A stretch of DNA of 42,971 bases from Candidatus Omnitrophota bacterium. Its GTDB lineage: Bacteria; Omnitrophota; Gorgyraeia; Gygaellales; Profunditerraquicolaceae. A program made the position numbers and the translations under genes. Below, in pieces: positions 32,477-42,971 of the stretch (its first letter is position 1; each line of letters begins with the position of its first letter). The notes under the pieces were generated by a model, which made no database searches, had not been told where the DNA came from, and saw nothing but the letters and a program-made list of their open reading frames with translations. The stretch is from contig JAHIKK010000089.1 in the NCBI GenBank assembly GCA_018897555.1, positions 1 to 42,971 of the forward strand, read 5' to 3'.

Positions 32477-35400
32477 TTATTCCTTTTCTTCTTTCTTTTC
32501 AGCGCTGTCTTGCGCGGCAATCTTTACTACTTCAATATCGCGATGCGCCCTGAATCCGGTACCCGCCGGAATCAAGTGCCCCACGATAACATTTTCTTTT
32601 AAACCGAATAATTCATCCCGCTTACCGCTGGTTGCGGCTTCCGTTAAAACGCGGGTAGTCTCCTGAAAACTGGCGGCGGAAATAAAACTCTCCGTAGTCA
32701 ATGAAGCCTTGGTTATCCCCAAAAGTAAAGGTGTGGCTTGAGCCGGCTTGCCGCCTTTTTTAATCACCCGGGTATTTTCTTTTTGAAACACCCATTTATC
32801 CACCTGTTGCGTAGCCAAAAATTCCGTATCACCCGGATCTTCAACCCTTACTTTTTTAAGCATCTGGCGGATAATTACCTCGATATGTTTATCATTAATC
32901 CGCACCCCTTGCAGGCGATAAACCTCCTGCACCTCATTCACCAGGTACTCCTGCAAAACCTTATCACCGCAAACACTCAAAATATCCTGTAAGACTACCG
33001 GCCCATCGGTAAGCTGCTGGCCGGCGACCACCTTATCTCCTTTATAAACATTCGGATGTTTACCATGCGGAATAATATATTCTCTAGCCATACCGGTCGC
33101 AGATTTAACAATGATCACCCGCTGATTTTTCTTGGTTTCGCCAAACTCCACAAATCCATCTATTTCACTAATCAGCGCCGGATCCTTCGGGCGCCTGGCT
33201 TCAAAAAGCTCAGCCACGCGCGGTAAACCACCGGTAATATCACGGGTCTTAACCACGGTACGCGGAATTTTCGCCAAGAGATCCCCTCCTCCTACTTGCT
33301 CGCCGTCCCGCACGATAATGTGCGCGCCAATAGGAATAGGATAAATACCTAAAACTTCTTTTTTCTGATCCAGGATAACTACCTGCGGATGATATTCCGG
33401 CTTATGTTCAACGACTACGCGCTCCGTTAATTTGGTAACCGGATTAACCTCCTCACGCATAGTGATATTTTCCCGTAAATCTTCAAAGCGCACTAACCCG
33501 CCAACTTCGGTAAGCACGGGCAAAGTATACGGATCCCAATGCACTAAAGACACTCCCTTTTTAACTTCCTGCCCGTCAACAAAAGTAATAAAGGCGCCCT
33601 GGGGAAGCGAATAACGCTCAAACTCCCGCCCTTGAGCATCATTAACACTAATCGCTCCTTTTCTATTTAAAACTACGTTTTCCTTATTTTTCAGCGTAAC
33701 CCTTAAGTTATGGTACTTAATAAAACCTTCATTTTTAGCCTTAATAAATGACTGTTCAATGGTTCTAGAAGCTGTACCTCCGATATGAAAAGTTCTCATG
33801 GTCAGCTGAGTACCGGGCTCTCCGATACTCTGCGCAGCCACTACCCCTACTGCTTCCCCTAACTCAATTAACCTGCCGGTAGAAAGATTACGGCCATAAC
33901 ATTTAGCACAAACTCCTCTTCCGCTCTCACAGGTCAAAACACTACGAATACGAATTTTCTCAATTCCCAGTTTTTCAATCTGTTCAGTTTTTTCCTCAGT
34001 TATTTCACAGCCCTGTTCAATAATAACTTCATCCGTGATAATATCCACGACATTATCTAAAGCCACTCTTCCGATAATCCGGTCATTTAAACCTACTACT
34101 TCCTCGTCACCCTCAACAATCGCCGAGACAGTAATACCATTAAGCGTGCCGCAGTCTTCTTCGCAAACAATTACCTCTTGGGCAACATCCACTAAGCGTC
34201 GGGTCAAGTAACCCGCGTCCGCGGTTTTGAGCGCCGTATCGGCCAAACCTTTACGCGCGCCGTGAGTAGAAATAAAATACTCTAAAACATTTAACCCTTC
34301 ACGGAAATTAGCGGTAATCGGGTTTTCAATGATCTCTCCGCTGGGTTTAGCCATCAGGCCGCGCATACCGGCAAGCTGCCTAACCTGTAAACGTGAACCA
34401 CGCGCCCCGCTGTCGGCCATCATAAAAATAGGATTGAATGAATCCATCCCTTTAAATAACAGGTCCGAAATGTTATCCGTGGCGTGCGTCCAAATATCAA
34501 TTACCTTGGATTTACGTTCACTATCCGTAATAATACCTTTACGGTATTGATCTTCAACGCGCGCGACCTCTTCTTTAGATTCTTTCAAAACTTGCGGCTT
34601 AGCCACCGGTACGGTCATGTCATCGATACCGATAGAAATACCGCCTAATGTCCCCATCTCAAAACCTAATCTTTTAATATCATCAAGTAGTTTAATAGTC
34701 GTAGTATGGCCGAATCTTTTATAACAACTCACCACAATATCGCTCACTTTGCTTTTCTTTAAATCACAATTAACAAATCCAAACTCCGCGGGCAGGACCT
34801 GATTAAAGATTACCCGGCCGACAGTAGTGGTAAGCATCTGATTTCCAGCGATTACTTTTTTCTGGTCGAAATCATACAAGCCGCTGATCCGAATTTTAAT
34901 TTTCGCGTGTAATTCTACCGCTTTATCATCGTAAGCGATGAGGAGTTCATCGGCACTGGAAAAAATCATGCCTTCTCCTTTAGCCCCTGCCTTTTCCCGG
35001 CTTAAATAGAACACACCCAGAATTATATCCTGAGTAGGAGAAATTACCGGACGGCCGTCAGCAGGAGAAAAGATATTATTGATGGCCATAATCAACACCT
35101 TGGTCTCTAGCTGCGATTCCAGGGATAACGGCACATGCACCGCCATCTGGTCACCGTCAAAGTCGGCGTTAAAAGCAGTACAAACCAGCGGATGTATCTT
35201 TATGGCTTTTCCTTCAATTAATAACGGCTGAAATGCCTGAATACCCAAACGGTGCAGGGTTGGCGCGCGGTTAAGCATAATCGGATGGTCTTTAATTACT
35301 TCATCCAGAATATCCCAAACCTCAATCTTACCGCGCTCAACCATGCGGCGAGCGCCTTTAATGGTATGCACAAAACCTTTTTCTCTTAATTTCTTAATAA

Positions 35401-36511
35401 TAAACGGCTCAAATAATTCCAGGGCCATTTGCTTAGGAAGGCCGCATTCATGCAATTTAAGTTCCGGGCCCACCACAATCACTGAACGGCCGGAATAATC
35501 GACACGCTTACCCAGAAGATTCTGACGGAAACGGCCCTGCTTGCCCTTAAGCATATCGGAAAGAGATTTTAACGGGCGATTATTGGCGCCATTTACCGGC
35601 TTGCCATGACGGCCATTATCCAGGAGCGCATCCACTGCCTCCTGAAGCATGCGTTTCTCATTACGGATAATAATCTCAGGAGCGCTTAGCTCCATCAACT
35701 TCTTCAGGCGGTTGTTACGATTAATTACCCGGCGGTACAAATCATTAAGGTCACTGGTAGCAAACCTTCCACCCTCTAGCGGAACTAAGGGGCGTAAATC
35801 CGGAGGAATTACCGGCAAAATTTCTAAGATCATCCATTCCGGCTTATTCCCGCTCTTCTTAAAATCCTCAACGATCTTTAAATTCTTAATTGCCTTACGA
35901 TTATTTAAAGCATCTTTGGATTTTTCCAAATCTTTCCTGAATTTACGGCAAACCACATCCAGGTCTAATTCTTTTAAAAGTTCGCTGATTGCCTCAGCCC
36001 CGATCTTAGCCTTAAAATTTGTTCCATATTTACTTAAAGCCTCCTGATACTGTTCATCAGTAAGCAGCTCTTTTTTCTTTAGCGGCGTAGTCCCGGGATC
36101 CGTAATCACATACTCCTCGTAATAGATGATCCTCTCTAAATCTCTTAAGCCGATATCTAAAAGCGCGCTCATCCGGCTAGGCACAGCCTTAAAAAACCAG
36201 ATATGCGTAACCGGTGTAGCTAAATCAATATGCCCCATGCGCTCACGCCTTACGCTTGAACGGTCAACGGTAACTCCGCAACGGTCACAGGTAATGCCTT
36301 TAAATTTTATTCCTTTATATTTACCGCAGTTACACTCCCAATCACGCACCGGCCCGAATATTTTTTCACAAAACAAACCATCTTTTTCCGGCTTAAGTGT
36401 ACGGTAATTAATGGTTTCGGCTTTTTTGACATCACCCTTAGACCAGGATTTAATTACCTGCGGGCTGGCAATCTTAATTGAAATACTATCAAACGATACG
36501 ATCTCTTCCAT
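32477..36511 (-). CDS. rpoC: RNA polymerase beta-prime subunit
   Basis: Catalytic subunit of RNA polymerase, 1344 residues. The N-terminal zinc site is [20 protein letters not shown] (20 residues, near 60), the catalytic metal loop is [12 protein letters not shown] near 450, and the bridge helix and trigger-loop region include [20 protein letters not shown] second cysteine cluster ([13 protein letters not shown]) is the usual Zn2 site. Size and order are standard. The ATG overlaps the rpoB stop by one nt (TAATG), coupling the two subunits. Confidence 0.98.
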   Translation of the reverse strand: MEEIVSFDSISIKIASPQVIKSWSKGDVKKAETINYRTLKPEKDGLFCEKIFGPVRDWECNCGKYKGIKFKGITCDRCGVTVDRSSVRRERMGHIDLATPVTHIWFFKAVPSRMSALLDIGLRDLERIIYYEEYVITDPGTTPLKKKELLTDEQYQEALSKYGTNFKAKIGAEAISELLKELDLDVVCRKFRKDLEKSKDALNNRKAIKNLKIVEDFKKSGNKPEWMILEILPVIPPDLRPLVPLEGGRFATSDLNDLYRRVINRNNRLKKLMELSAPEIIIRNEKRMLQEAVDALLDNGRHGKPVNGANNRPLKSLSDMLKGKQGRFRQNLLGKRVDYSGRSVIVVGPELKLHECGLPKQMALELFEPFIIKKLREKGFVHTIKGARRMVERGKIEVWDILDEVIKDHPIMLNRAPTLHRLGIQAFQPLLIEGKAIKIHPLVCTAFNADFDGDQMAVHVPLSLESQLETKVLIMAINNIFSPADGRPVISPTQDIILGVFYLSREKAGAKGEGMIFSSADELLIAYDDKAVELHAKIKIRISGLYDFDQKKVIAGNQMLTTTVGRVIFNQVLPAEFGFVNCDLKKSKVSDIVVSCYKRFGHTTTIKLLDDIKRLGFEMGTLGGISIGIDDMTVPVAKPQVLKESKEEVARVEDQYRKGIITDSERKSKVIDIWTHATDNISDLLFKGMDSFNPIFMMADSGARGSRLQVRQLAGMRGLMAKPSGEIIENPITANFREGLNVLEYFISTHGARKGLADTALKTADAGYLTRRLVDVAQEVIVCEEDCGTLNGITVSAIVEGDEEVVGLNDRIIGRVALDNVVDIITDEVIIEQGCEITEEKTEQIEKLGIEKIRIRSVLTCESGRGVCAKCYGRNLSTGRLIELGEAVGVVAAQSIGEPGTQLTMRTFHIGGTASRTIEQSFIKAKNEGFIKYHNLRVTLKNKENVVLNRKGAISVNDAQGREFERYSLPQGAFITFVDGQEVKKGVSLVHWDPYTLPVLTEVGGLVRFEDLRENITMREEVNPVTKLTERVVVEHKPEYHPQVVILDQKKEVLGIYPIPIGAHIIVRDGEQVGGGDLLAKIPRTVVKTRDITGGLPRVAELFEARRPKDPALISEIDGFVEFGETKKNQRVIIVKSATGMAREYIIPHGKHPNVYKGDKVVAGQQLTDGPVVLQDILSVCGDKVLQEYLVNEVQEVYRLQGVRINDKHIEVIIRQMLKKVRVEDPGDTEFLATQQVDKWVFQKENTRVIKKGGKPAQATPLLLGITKASLTTESFISAASFQETTRVLTEAATSGKRDELFGLKENVIVGHLIPAGTGFRAHRDIEVVKIAAQDSAEKKEEKE

Positions 36512-39500
36512 TATTTAACCTTTTCTGTCCTGATATCAAGGCATAGGCCTTGTAATTCTTTGATTAAAACATTAAATGACTCCGGAGTTCCATGGGTTAA
36601 GCGCTGCTCACCCTTAACAATCGCTTCATAAATTCGCGTCCTGCCGCTGACATCATCACTCTTCACCGTAAGCATTTCCTGTAAAGTAAAAGCCGCCCCA
36701 TACGCCTCCAACGCCCAGACTTCCATTTCACCTAATCTCTGGCCGCCAAATTGCGCTTTACCGCCTAACGGCTGTTGTGTAACCAAAGAATATGGCCCGA
36801 TAGAACGGGCATGAATCTTCTCATCAACTAAATGGATGAGTTTTAAAATATACATATACCCTACGGTTACTCTCTGGTCAAAAGGCTCACCGCTATAACC
36901 ATCATAAAGGGTAATCTTGCCGTCTTCCGGCAAGCCTGCTTTCTTAAGTAACTCCTTAATTTCAGCTTCTTTCGCCCCATCAAACACCGGACAGCTGACA
37001 TGCATACCTAAAGCTTGGGCTGCCCAACCCAAATGGCATTCCAAAATCTGGCCGACATTCATACGCGAAGGCACACCTAACGGATTTAAAACTACATCTA
37101 CCGGCGTGCCATCCGGCATATAGGGCATATTCTCTTCAGGAATAATCCTGGCAACCACACCTTTATTACCATGGCGGCCGGCAAGCTTGTCACCTTCAGA
37201 AAGCTTACGTTTGGTAGCCACATAAACCACAACTCTCTTTAAAATGCCCGTAGGTAATTCATCACCGCGGCGCACCTTCTCAATCTCCTGCTCCTCTTCA
37301 GCCAACAGCTCCTGCATCTGCTCATCAAAAGAAGCCGCTAAAATCTTTGCCTCGTCATTGTCACTAAAATCAAACTTCTCAACTTTTTTCTTGTCACACC
37401 CTAACATCTGGGATAAACGTAAAGTTTTCTCCGTTTGTAAAAACTCGATCTCTTGTTTGTAATAAGCTTTTAACTCCCGGATTTTAGCTAACTCTTTAGT
37501 TTTTTCTTCTTTGGTCTTCCGGCCGCGGTCCTTGCGCTGAAAAACATGCACATCGATGACTACCCCCTCAACCCCCGGAGGAACAATCAAAGAAGTATCG
37601 CGCACATCCCCGGCTTTCTCTCCGAATATCGCCCTTAATAATCGTTCTTCGGGGCTAGGCTCAGAATCCGTCTTGGGCGTAATTTTACCGACGAGAATAT
37701 CTCCGGCGGCAACCTCCGCGCCAACCCGGATAATCCCTTCCTCATCCAGGTTCCTTAAAGCCTCCTCGCTGACATTGGGAATATCCCGGGTAATCTCTTC
37801 ATTTCCCAATCTGGTTTCGGCAGCTTCAATATCAAATTCTTCGATATGAATAGAAGTAAAAGCATCAATCTTAATCAATCTTTCGCTAATTAAAATAGCA
37901 TCTTCGAAATTATAACCTCTCCAGGGCATTAAAGCCACCAGGACATTCTTGCCTAAAGCCAATTCACCTTCTTTAGTAGCAATACCATCAGCAATCGCCT
38001 GATTCGCTTCAACATAATCACCTAATTTTACTAACGGCCTTTGATTTATGGAAGTATCGGCATTGGTGCGTAAAAATTTCTTTAAGTGGTAAATTTTCTT
38101 ACCAATAGTAATTGCGGCGGCATCCACACTGGTTACTTTTCCGCTGGCTTCAGCCATAACCACTGTTCCGGAATCTTGAGCGACCTTACCTTCCATATCC
38201 GTGCCCACCAAGGGAGCTTCAGTGATCATCAAAGGAACCGCCTGTCTTTGCATGTTTGAACCCATCAAGGCGCGATTGGCATCATCATGCTCTAAGAAAG
38301 GAATCAATGAGGCGGCAACGGAAACCAGCTGCTTTGCGGAAACATCCATGTATTGCACATCTTTACCCGGAACCTTGGGAAAATCATCTTTATAACGGCA
38401 AGTAACAAATTTATCCACAAAACAACCTTCGCTGTCAAGCGGAACATCAGCCTGAGCAATATATTTATCTTCCTCGATATCAGCAGTTAAATATTCAAAC
38501 TTTTTAGTCACCCGGCCGTCTTCTACTTTACGATAAGGAGTCTCAATCAACCCTAAAGCGTTAATCCGCGCAAAACAACTTAAAGAAGCAATCAAACCGA
38601 TATTCGGCCCTTCAGGTGTCTCGATAGGACAGACTCTTCCATAATGCGAAGGATGGATATCCCTGACTTCAAACCCCGCTCTTTCGCGCGAGAGCCCTCC
38701 CGGCCCTAAAGCACTCAAACGGCGTTTATGCGTCATTTCCGCCAAAGGATTAATCTGATCCATAAACTGGGATAACTGGCTGCGCCCGAAGAAATCGCGG
38801 ATCTGATTACTCAAGAGTTTGGAATTAATCAAATAATGCACGTTTAAATTATCAAACTCACCGAGAATACTTAATCTTTCTTTAATTGAACGTTCAATCC
38901 GGGAAAGGCCGATGCGCACCTGATTTTGCACTAATTCCCCTACACTTTTTACGCGGCGATTTCCTAAATGGTCAATGTCATCAATTTTACCCGTGCCGGC
39001 ATTTAATTTAATCAAATACTCAATTACCTTAATTACGGTATCCGAATCCAGTATCCTCTTCTCTAAAGATACATCCATGCCTAATTTACGGTTTAAAATA
39101 AAACGCCCCGCGCGTTCTAAATCATAGCGGGCGGGATCAAAAAATAATCTATAAAACAAACCTTCGGCTGCCTCTTTAGTTACCGGCTCGGTGGGGCGCA
39201 TTTTACGGTAAAAATCAAGATAAGCTTCCTCTTTATTTTTAGTATAATCTTTCTTTAAGGTGTTGATTATTTCCGGATGCTCTTTACCAAAAGCAGCAAA
39301 TATCTGGCTGTCTTCGGAAAAACCCAGGATCCTTAAAATCTGGGTTGCGGGAAAATTTCTGCGCCGATCCACATAAGCGGTGACTGTTTCCGTGAGGTCA
39401 TATTTAAATTCCAACCAGGCGCCCCGGTAAGGAATAACCCGGCCATAAAATATTTTCTTTCCGGTGGGATGCAGCTCTTCTTCAAAAGATACTCCCGGAG

Positions 39501-39915
39501 AACGCTGCAGCTGGCTAACCACTACCCGCTCATCACCGTTAACAATAAACGTTCCGGTTTCAGTCATTAAAGGGATTTCGCCAAAATAAGCATCCTGCTC
39601 TTTTGTTTCATGAGGAGTAGTTAAGCGAAATTTTACTTTTAATGGAGCAGCGTAAGTTAATGAACGATTCTTGGATTCACCCATGGTATATTTGGGCTTA
39701 CCTAAAGAATAGCTGATAAACTCCAGCTTTACCGAGCGGTCAGAATTTTCTAGCGGAAAGATTTCACCAAAAACTTCCTGTAACCCCTGGTTCTTCTTTT
39801 CCCCCGCGGATACATCCATCTGCAGAAATTCACGATAAGTATCCAACTGGACATCTAAAAGGTCGGGCAAATCATAAACTTCTTTGATCTTGGCAAAATT
39901 TTTTCGTTTTATCAT
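36511..39915 (-). CDS. rpoB: RNA polymerase beta subunit
   Basis: Core RNA polymerase beta subunit of 1134 residues, shorter than the E. coli protein because lineage-specific insertions are absent. The rifampicin-pocket region reads [20 protein letters not shown] followed by [17 protein letters not shown], wild type at the main resistance positions. Also seen are [24 protein letters not shown] (catalytic region), [10 protein letters not shown] and the C-terminal [20 protein letters not shown] (20 residues). It is preceded by AAGGGAT before ATG 39915 and a 115-nt AT-rich leader after rplL. Confidence 0.98.
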   Translation of the reverse strand: MIKRKNFAKIKEVYDLPDLLDVQLDTYREFLQMDVSAGEKKNQGLQEVFGEIFPLENSDRSVKLEFISYSLGKPKYTMGESKNRSLTYAAPLKVKFRLTTPHETKEQDAYFGEIPLMTETGTFIVNGDERVVVSQLQRSPGVSFEEELHPTGKKIFYGRVIPYRGAWLEFKYDLTETVTAYVDRRRNFPATQILRILGFSEDSQIFAAFGKEHPEIINTLKKDYTKNKEEAYLDFYRKMRPTEPVTKEAAEGLFYRLFFDPARYDLERAGRFILNRKLGMDVSLEKRILDSDTVIKVIEYLIKLNAGTGKIDDIDHLGNRRVKSVGELVQNQVRIGLSRIERSIKERLSILGEFDNLNVHYLINSKLLSNQIRDFFGRSQLSQFMDQINPLAEMTHKRRLSALGPGGLSRERAGFEVRDIHPSHYGRVCPIETPEGPNIGLIASLSCFARINALGLIETPYRKVEDGRVTKKFEYLTADIEEDKYIAQADVPLDSEGCFVDKFVTCRYKDDFPKVPGKDVQYMDVSAKQLVSVAASLIPFLEHDDANRALMGSNMQRQAVPLMITEAPLVGTDMEGKVAQDSGTVVMAEASGKVTSVDAAAITIGKKIYHLKKFLRTNADTSINQRPLVKLGDYVEANQAIADGIATKEGELALGKNVLVALMPWRGYNFEDAILISERLIKIDAFTSIHIEEFDIEAAETRLGNEEITRDIPNVSEEALRNLDEEGIIRVGAEVAAGDILVGKITPKTDSEPSPEERLLRAIFGEKAGDVRDTSLIVPPGVEGVVIDVHVFQRKDRGRKTKEEKTKELAKIRELKAYYKQEIEFLQTEKTLRLSQMLGCDKKKVEKFDFSDNDEAKILAASFDEQMQELLAEEEQEIEKVRRGDELPTGILKRVVVYVATKRKLSEGDKLAGRHGNKGVVARIIPEENMPYMPDGTPVDVVLNPLGVPSRMNVGQILECHLGWAAQALGMHVSCPVFDGAKEAEIKELLKKAGLPEDGKITLYDGYSGEPFDQRVTVGYMYILKLIHLVDEKIHARSIGPYSLVTQQPLGGKAQFGGQRLGEMEVWALEAYGAAFTLQEMLTVKSDDVSGRTRIYEAIVKGEQRLTHGTPESFNVLIKELQGLCLDIRTEKVK

Positions 39916-40030
39916 ATCCCTTATGGCTAACCTCAGCCTATTTAGTTTAATTAAACTTACTTATACTTACTTTCTATTACTCAGTATTACTTACTTAGAA
40001 TTCATTAAACTTACTTATCATTACTTATAA
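39916..40030 (-). promoter_or_regulatory. AT-rich rplL-rpoB spacer with repeated AGTAA motifs
   Basis: This is the longest spacer in the superoperon. On the coding strand the motif AGTAA occurs about seven times within roughly 85 nt (40024 down to 39955). The perfect 14-bp palindrome AGTTTAATTAAACT (39944-39957) and a small GGCT/AGCC hairpin (39925-39938) follow before rpoB. In other bacteria the rplL-rpoB junction often holds an attenuator or RNase site. I see no T-run terminator or consensus promoter here, so the role is open. Confidence 0.4.
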
Positions 40031-40417
40031 TTACGTTAATTCTACGGTTGCACCCACTGCTTCTAATTTCTTTTTCATTTCCGCAGCTTCATCTTTACTT
40101 ACGCCTTCTTTAATCGCTTTAGGAGCAGCATCCACTAAATCTTTGGCTTCTTTCAAACCTAAGCTAGTGATTGTACGCACTTCTTTGATCACCGCGATTT
40201 TATTTGCGCCGCAACTAACCAGCATTACCGTAAAGGCGCTTTTCTCTTCAGCCGCGGCAGGCGCAGCAGCGCCACCGGCAGCGCCCGGAGCAGCCATCAT
40301 CGGCATATTCGCGCTAACACCAAACTTCTCTTCCAAAGCTTTAACTAAATCGGCGAGTTCCAACACGCTCATCGTCTCGATAGATTTAATTAAATCTTCC
40401 AATTTTGCAGTTGCCAT
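40031..40417 (-). CDS. rplL: Large ribosomal subunit stalk protein bL12 (L7/L12)
   Basis: A 128-residue stalk protein present in multiple copies per ribosome, recruiting translational GTPases. Its parts are an N-terminal dimerisation helix region (about 1-35), an Ala/Gly/Pro-rich hinge ([17 protein letters not shown], about 42-58), and the C-terminal domain with [20 protein letters not shown] and [20 protein letters not shown] (20 residues). ATG 40417 has a strong GGGGAGGAAG. The order rplJ-rplL-rpoB is standard. Confidence 0.98.
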   Translation of the reverse strand: MATAKLEDLIKSIETMSVLELADLVKALEEKFGVSANMPMMAAPGAAGGAAAPAAAEEKSAFTVMLVSCGANKIAVIKEVRTITSLGLKEAKDLVDAAPKAIKEGVSKDEAAEMKKKLEAVGATVELT

Positions 40418-40435
40418 TTCTTCCTCCCCTTAGTT

Positions 40436-40966
40436 TTAGTTATTTGACTTTTTCTGTTTAATTTGATCTAAGCAATACACGAACTTTTTCAAGGATTGAT
40501 TCAAAACAACGACTAACTTTAAAATCGGAGAATTTAATACCACCACCAACTTGCCCCTCAGCGCATCTTTAGAAGGCAATTTGCTCATCAATTCAATATC
40601 TTTTAAAGTTAATAGTTTATCCTGTAATAATCCACCCTCTAATATCAACTTTTCATGTTCTTTACGGAAAGCGCATAATATCCTGGAGATATCCACCGGT
40701 TCATCCTTAAAAAAGATCATTCCGCAAGGCGACTGGATAGACGGAATTAAGTTCTCCAGGCCCAACTCCTTCATTGCCCTTCGGGCAATGCTATTTTTAA
40801 CTACAAAAAGATCAGCGTCAGAGCCTTTAAGCGTCTTTCTTAAAGCGCTCATATCAGGGCTGGATACTCCGGAGTATTTTACGATAATTAAGCCTAAAGA
40901 TGCTTTAAAGCTGTCCTTGATACGGCTCTCTGAGGTTTCCTTAACTAATTGACCGATTTTTTTCAT
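40436..40966 (-). CDS. rplJ: Large ribosomal subunit protein uL10
   Basis: uL10 (176 residues) anchors the L7/L12 stalk to the ribosome and, in E. coli, represses the rplJL operon. It begins MKKIGQLVKETSESRI, has VKNSIARRAMKELGLENL near 58-75 and GMIFFKDEPVDISRIL, then the C-terminal helix that binds L7/L12. The start is ATG 40966, one nt after the rplA stop; the longer frame to 40978 starts with a TTG inside rplA. The spacing to rplL is 18 nt. Confidence 0.96.
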   Translation of the reverse strand: MKKIGQLVKETSESRIKDSFKASLGLIIVKYSGVSSPDMSALRKTLKGSDADLFVVKNSIARRAMKELGLENLIPSIQSPCGMIFFKDEPVDISRILCAFRKEHEKLILEGGLLQDKLLTLKDIELMSKLPSKDALRGKLVVVLNSPILKLVVVLNQSLKKFVYCLDQIKQKKSNN

Positions 40967-40967
40967 C

Positions 40968-41648
40968 TTAGCAAACAATCCTCAATCCCGGATTCATGGA
41001 AGTAGTTATACTTAAACTTTTAACGAACTTGCCTTTTACGGAAGCCGGCCTGGACTCACTGACCGCTTCAATAACTTTAGAGGCATTATCATTTATCTGA
41101 TCCTCAGCAAATGAAATTTTGCCCACGGATAAATGCATCCCGCCCTGCTTATCCACGCGAAATTCAACTTTCCCTTTTCTTACGTCTTCGATAGCTTTGG
41201 AGATATCATTAGTCACGGTACCGGTCTTAGGGCTGGGCATTAAACCGCGCGGGCCTAACACTTTGCCTAATTTACTTAAGTCTTTCATCATTTCAGGGGT
41301 AGCGATAGCACAATCAAAATCAAGAAATCCGGCGGCAACCTTATCCATTAACTCCTGAGCCCCCACATAATCTGCCTTGGCTTCTCTTGCCTGGCGTTCA
41401 TGTTCCCCTTTACAAAATACTGCTACCCGCACTTTTTTCCCTGTGCCATGGGGAAGCACAACTGTGCCCCGAATCATCTGATCGCTTTTTTTAGTATCCA
41501 CGCTCAAATTAAAATGCAGGTCAACTGAACCGTCAAATTTCGGCTTAGGCAGCTTTTTCAATATCGCTACTGCTTCTTTCAATTGATAGAACTTATCCGG
41601 CCCAACCTGCTTAGCGGATTCTTTATATCTCTTACTTTGCGTTTTCAT
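40968..41648 (-). CDS. rplA: Large ribosomal subunit protein uL1
   Basis: uL1 (226 residues) forms the mobile L1 stalk and moves deacylated tRNA out of the E site; free L1 usually represses its own mRNA. It has [20 protein letters not shown] (20 residues), [39 protein letters not shown] (20 residues, near 118-137), [12 protein letters not shown], and the C-terminal [14 protein letters not shown]. The length is normal. It lies three nt after rplK. Confidence 0.98.
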   Translation of the reverse strand: MKTQSKRYKESAKQVGPDKFYQLKEAVAILKKLPKPKFDGSVDLHFNLSVDTKKSDQMIRGTVVLPHGTGKKVRVAVFCKGEHERQAREAKADYVGAQELMDKVAAGFLDFDCAIATPEMMKDLSKLGKVLGPRGLMPSPKTGTVTNDISKAIEDVRKGKVEFRVDKQGGMHLSVGKISFAEDQINDNASKVIEAVSESRPASVKGKFVKSLSITTSMNPGLRIVC

Positions 41649-41651
41649 ATT

Positions 41652-42077
41652 TTATCCTTCAATAGCAATACCCATACTACGGGCAGTGCCGGCAATAGTC
41701 TTGATTGCCTGCTGCATATTATTAGTATTTAAATCCGGCAGCTTAAGTTTGGCAATCTCCTCAACCTGCTTTTTAGTCACCTTGCCGATAGTCTCTTTAC
41801 CGCTAATCCCCGAAGCCTTAGCCAGATTCGCTGCCCTCTTCAATAAAATAGATGATGGCGGGCTCTTTATAATAAAGGTAAAGGACCTATCTTCAAAAAC
41901 ACTGATCACTACCGGCAGAATTAACCCGTCCCTGCCTTTAGTCTGTTCATTAAACTGCTTGCAGAACTGCATAATGTTTACGCCATGCTGGCCTAATGCC
42001 GGGCCTACTGGAGGAGCCGGATTGGCCTGCGCTGCCGGAACGTGCAACTTAATTTGTGCCTTGATTGCCTTTGCCAT
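41652..42077 (-). CDS. rplK: Large ribosomal subunit protein uL11
   Basis: uL11 (141 residues) binds the GTPase-associated centre of 23S rRNA and is needed for the stringent response. The N-terminal domain has [20 protein letters not shown] (20 residues) and [12 protein letters not shown]. The C-terminal RNA-binding domain has [12 protein letters not shown] and ends [15 protein letters not shown]. The proline-rich thiostrepton-site region is intact. It follows nusG by two nt. Confidence 0.98.
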   Translation of the reverse strand: MAKAIKAQIKLHVPAAQANPAPPVGPALGQHGVNIMQFCKQFNEQTKGRDGLILPVVISVFEDRSFTFIIKSPPSSILLKRAANLAKASGISGKETIGKVTKKQVEEIAKLKLPDLNTNNMQQAIKTIAGTARSMGIAIEG

Positions 42078-42079
42078 GG

Positions 42080-42607
42080 TTATACCTTCTCCACCTGCCA
42101 GTACTCTAACTCTACCGGCGTAGAACGGCCAAAAATAGAAACACTCACCTTAACTTTTCCTTTTTCAGGATAGACTTCTTCAATTGTTCCGTTAAAATTT
42201 AAGAATGGGCCTTCATTAACCCTGACCTGTTCACCCTTTTCAAAAACTATTTTCGGTGACGGCTTGGCTGCGGTTTCTTTGGTGCGTTTAAGGATACTCT
42301 CCACCTCTTCCTGAGGAAGCGCCACCGGTTTCCTGCCTAATCCGATGAAACCGGTAACCCCCGGAGAATTCTTAACAAAAAGATAGGTCTGCTCATTTAA
42401 ATCCATTTCCACTAATAAATATCCCGGGAAAAACTTTCTCTGCGTAATCTTCTTTTTTCCAGCCCGGACTTCAGAAACTTGTTCGGTAGGAATAATCACG
42501 CTAGAAATCAAATCCTGTAAACTTGCCGCTAAAACCCGCTTATCTAGCGATCTCTTTACTTTTTCTTCTATTCCGGTTTGCGTATGGACAACGTACCAAT
42601 TTTTCAT
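42080..42607 (-). CDS. nusG: Transcription termination/antitermination factor NusG
   Basis: A 175-residue elongation factor that binds RNA polymerase and couples it to Rho or the ribosome. The NGN domain (about 1-118) begins [20 protein letters not shown] (20 residues) and contains [15 protein letters not shown] and GVTGFIGLG. The C-terminal KOW domain holds [20 protein letters not shown] (20 residues). Its ATG overlaps the secE stop (ATGA). The order secE-nusG-rplK is conserved across bacteria. Confidence 0.98.
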   Translation of the reverse strand: MKNWYVVHTQTGIEEKVKRSLDKRVLAASLQDLISSVIIPTEQVSEVRAGKKKITQRKFFPGYLLVEMDLNEQTYLFVKNSPGVTGFIGLGRKPVALPQEEVESILKRTKETAAKPSPKIVFEKGEQVRVNEGPFLNFNGTIEEVYPEKGKVKVSVSIFGRSTPVELEYWQVEKV

Positions 42608-42795
42608 TTAAAAACCACGCTTAGAAATCTGGATAAACCCAGATCCACTATCCCGATAAAAACCGTTAACATTACCGTAACCGTAATCACTAAAACCGTG
42701 GAGGCCAACAATTCTTTCCGCGTTGACCAAGAAACTTTGCTTAATTCACTTCTAACTTCCTTAAAAAAATTTATTGGTTTTGCTAAAATACTCAT
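42604..42795 (-). CDS. secE: Protein translocase subunit SecE
   Basis: A 63-residue single-span form of SecE, the clamp around SecY. It has the amphipathic cytoplasmic helix INFFKEVRSELSKVSWSTRK (20 residues), with the conserved KVSWSTRKE element, then one transmembrane segment (about residues 32-55). I start at ATG 42795, which has TAAGG upstream; a frame to 42819 would start at TTG with no Shine-Dalgarno sequence. It is the first gene of the superoperon visible here. Upstream DNA is filled with palindromic repeats and no tRNA is seen. Confidence 0.95.
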   Translation of the reverse strand: MSILAKPINFFKEVRSELSKVSWSTRKELLASTVLVITVTVMLTVFIGIVDLGLSRFLSVVFK

Positions 42796-42819
42796 AACCT
42801 TAAAATCCCCATAAGTCAA

Positions 42820-42971
42820 GCCGCTCTTACTTTTTCAAAACCACAGGAGCGGCAGGACTTGTCCCGTTTCTCTGGATTTATACATTTTGGAAACGGGATC
42901 CCGCTTGCTTCTTAAATTAATTAGCGGGAAACCTGCACATCATATTTACGCCGCTCTTTTTTTCAAAACCA
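42820..42971. repeat. Cluster of adjacent palindromes upstream of secE
   Basis: Three hairpins stand in a row. The first has arms GCCGCTC/GAGCGGC (42820-42853), the second CCCGTTTC/GAAACGGG (42863-42897), and the third CCCGCT/AGCGGG (42900-42928). The loops are AT-rich. The first arm and its loop (42820-42843) recur with a 2-nt deletion at 42950-42971, cut by the window edge. No coding frame, tRNA or clear promoter is seen here. Confidence 0.7.

Noticed and set aside
42820-42971. Possible tRNA-Trp or rpmG upstream of secE
   Set aside because: This is a common gene order, but no cloverleaf, no T-arm GTTC motif and no L33-like frame can be found; the bases are taken up by palindromes.
42820-42971. 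CRISPR-like direct repeat (24-nt unit repeated 130 nt apart)
   Set aside because: Only two copies are seen, one with an internal deletion and one cut by the edge, and the intervening DNA is palindromic repeat rather than spacer.

Overview
The window is one long, almost entirely minus-strand block from a bacterial chromosome. All genes but one are read from high to low coordinates. It carries a fused ribosomal superoperon (about 42.8 kb down to 12.9 kb), then a block of central-carbon genes, then a small envelope-lipid operon. The only plus-strand gene is a fragment at the left edge (2-103), which converges on the minus-strand block.

Organism: a didermic bacterium is suggested by a lipid A-type acyltransferase. 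EF-Tu has an atypical switch I loop (around residues 49-66) that I associate with the Planctomycetes-Verrucomicrobia-Chlamydiae side of the tree. Together with the mix of envelope, HD-GYP and pilT genes, this makes an uncultivated PVC-type lineage such as Omnitrophota my best guess. That is inference, not proof.

Layout in transcription order: secE-nusG-rplK-rplA-rplJ-rplL-rpoB-rpoC-rpsL-rpsG-fusA-tuf-rpsJ-rplC-rplD-rplW-rplB-rpsS-rplV-rpsC-rplP-rpmC-rpsQ-rplN-rplX-rplE-rpsN-rpsH-rplF-rplR-rpsE-rplO-secY-adk-map-infA-rpmJ-rpsM-rpsK-rpsD-rpoA-rplQ. It continues without a recognisable intrinsic terminator into aspC, an aconitase-family large subunit, pilT, the small subunit, NAD-type isocitrate dehydrogenase, malate dehydrogenase, lipoamide dehydrogenase and a free lipoyl-domain protein. 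A strong sigma70-like promoter (5163-5191) then starts a second unit: a GAF/HD-GYP protein, an MGDG-synthase-like glycosyltransferase, an LpxL-like acyltransferase, a GT2 glycosyltransferase, a small membrane protein and cobO. rpmD (L30) is absent from its usual place between rpsE and rplO. The S4, S14, L24 and L36 proteins all keep cysteine zinc-site motifs.

The most unusual content is not the genes but the spacers. Nearly every gap longer than about 60 nt in the superoperon and the adjoining metabolic genes holds a palindromic repeat. A 63-bp element occurs three times, identical, always immediately upstream of a gene (rpsC, rpsK, pilT), with its 3' end forming the Shine-Dalgarno sequence. 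A second family has a conserved loop (core TTCGACTTCGCTCA) and different but perfectly self-complementary 6-7 bp stems. It lies in two spacers and, as a 48-bp in-frame insertion bounded by a 6-bp direct repeat, inside the lipoamide dehydrogenase gene. Further double-hairpin elements overlap the end of rplE and lie upstream of secE. Together they suggest that small palindromic elements have spread through, and been tolerated in, the most highly expressed operon of this genome.
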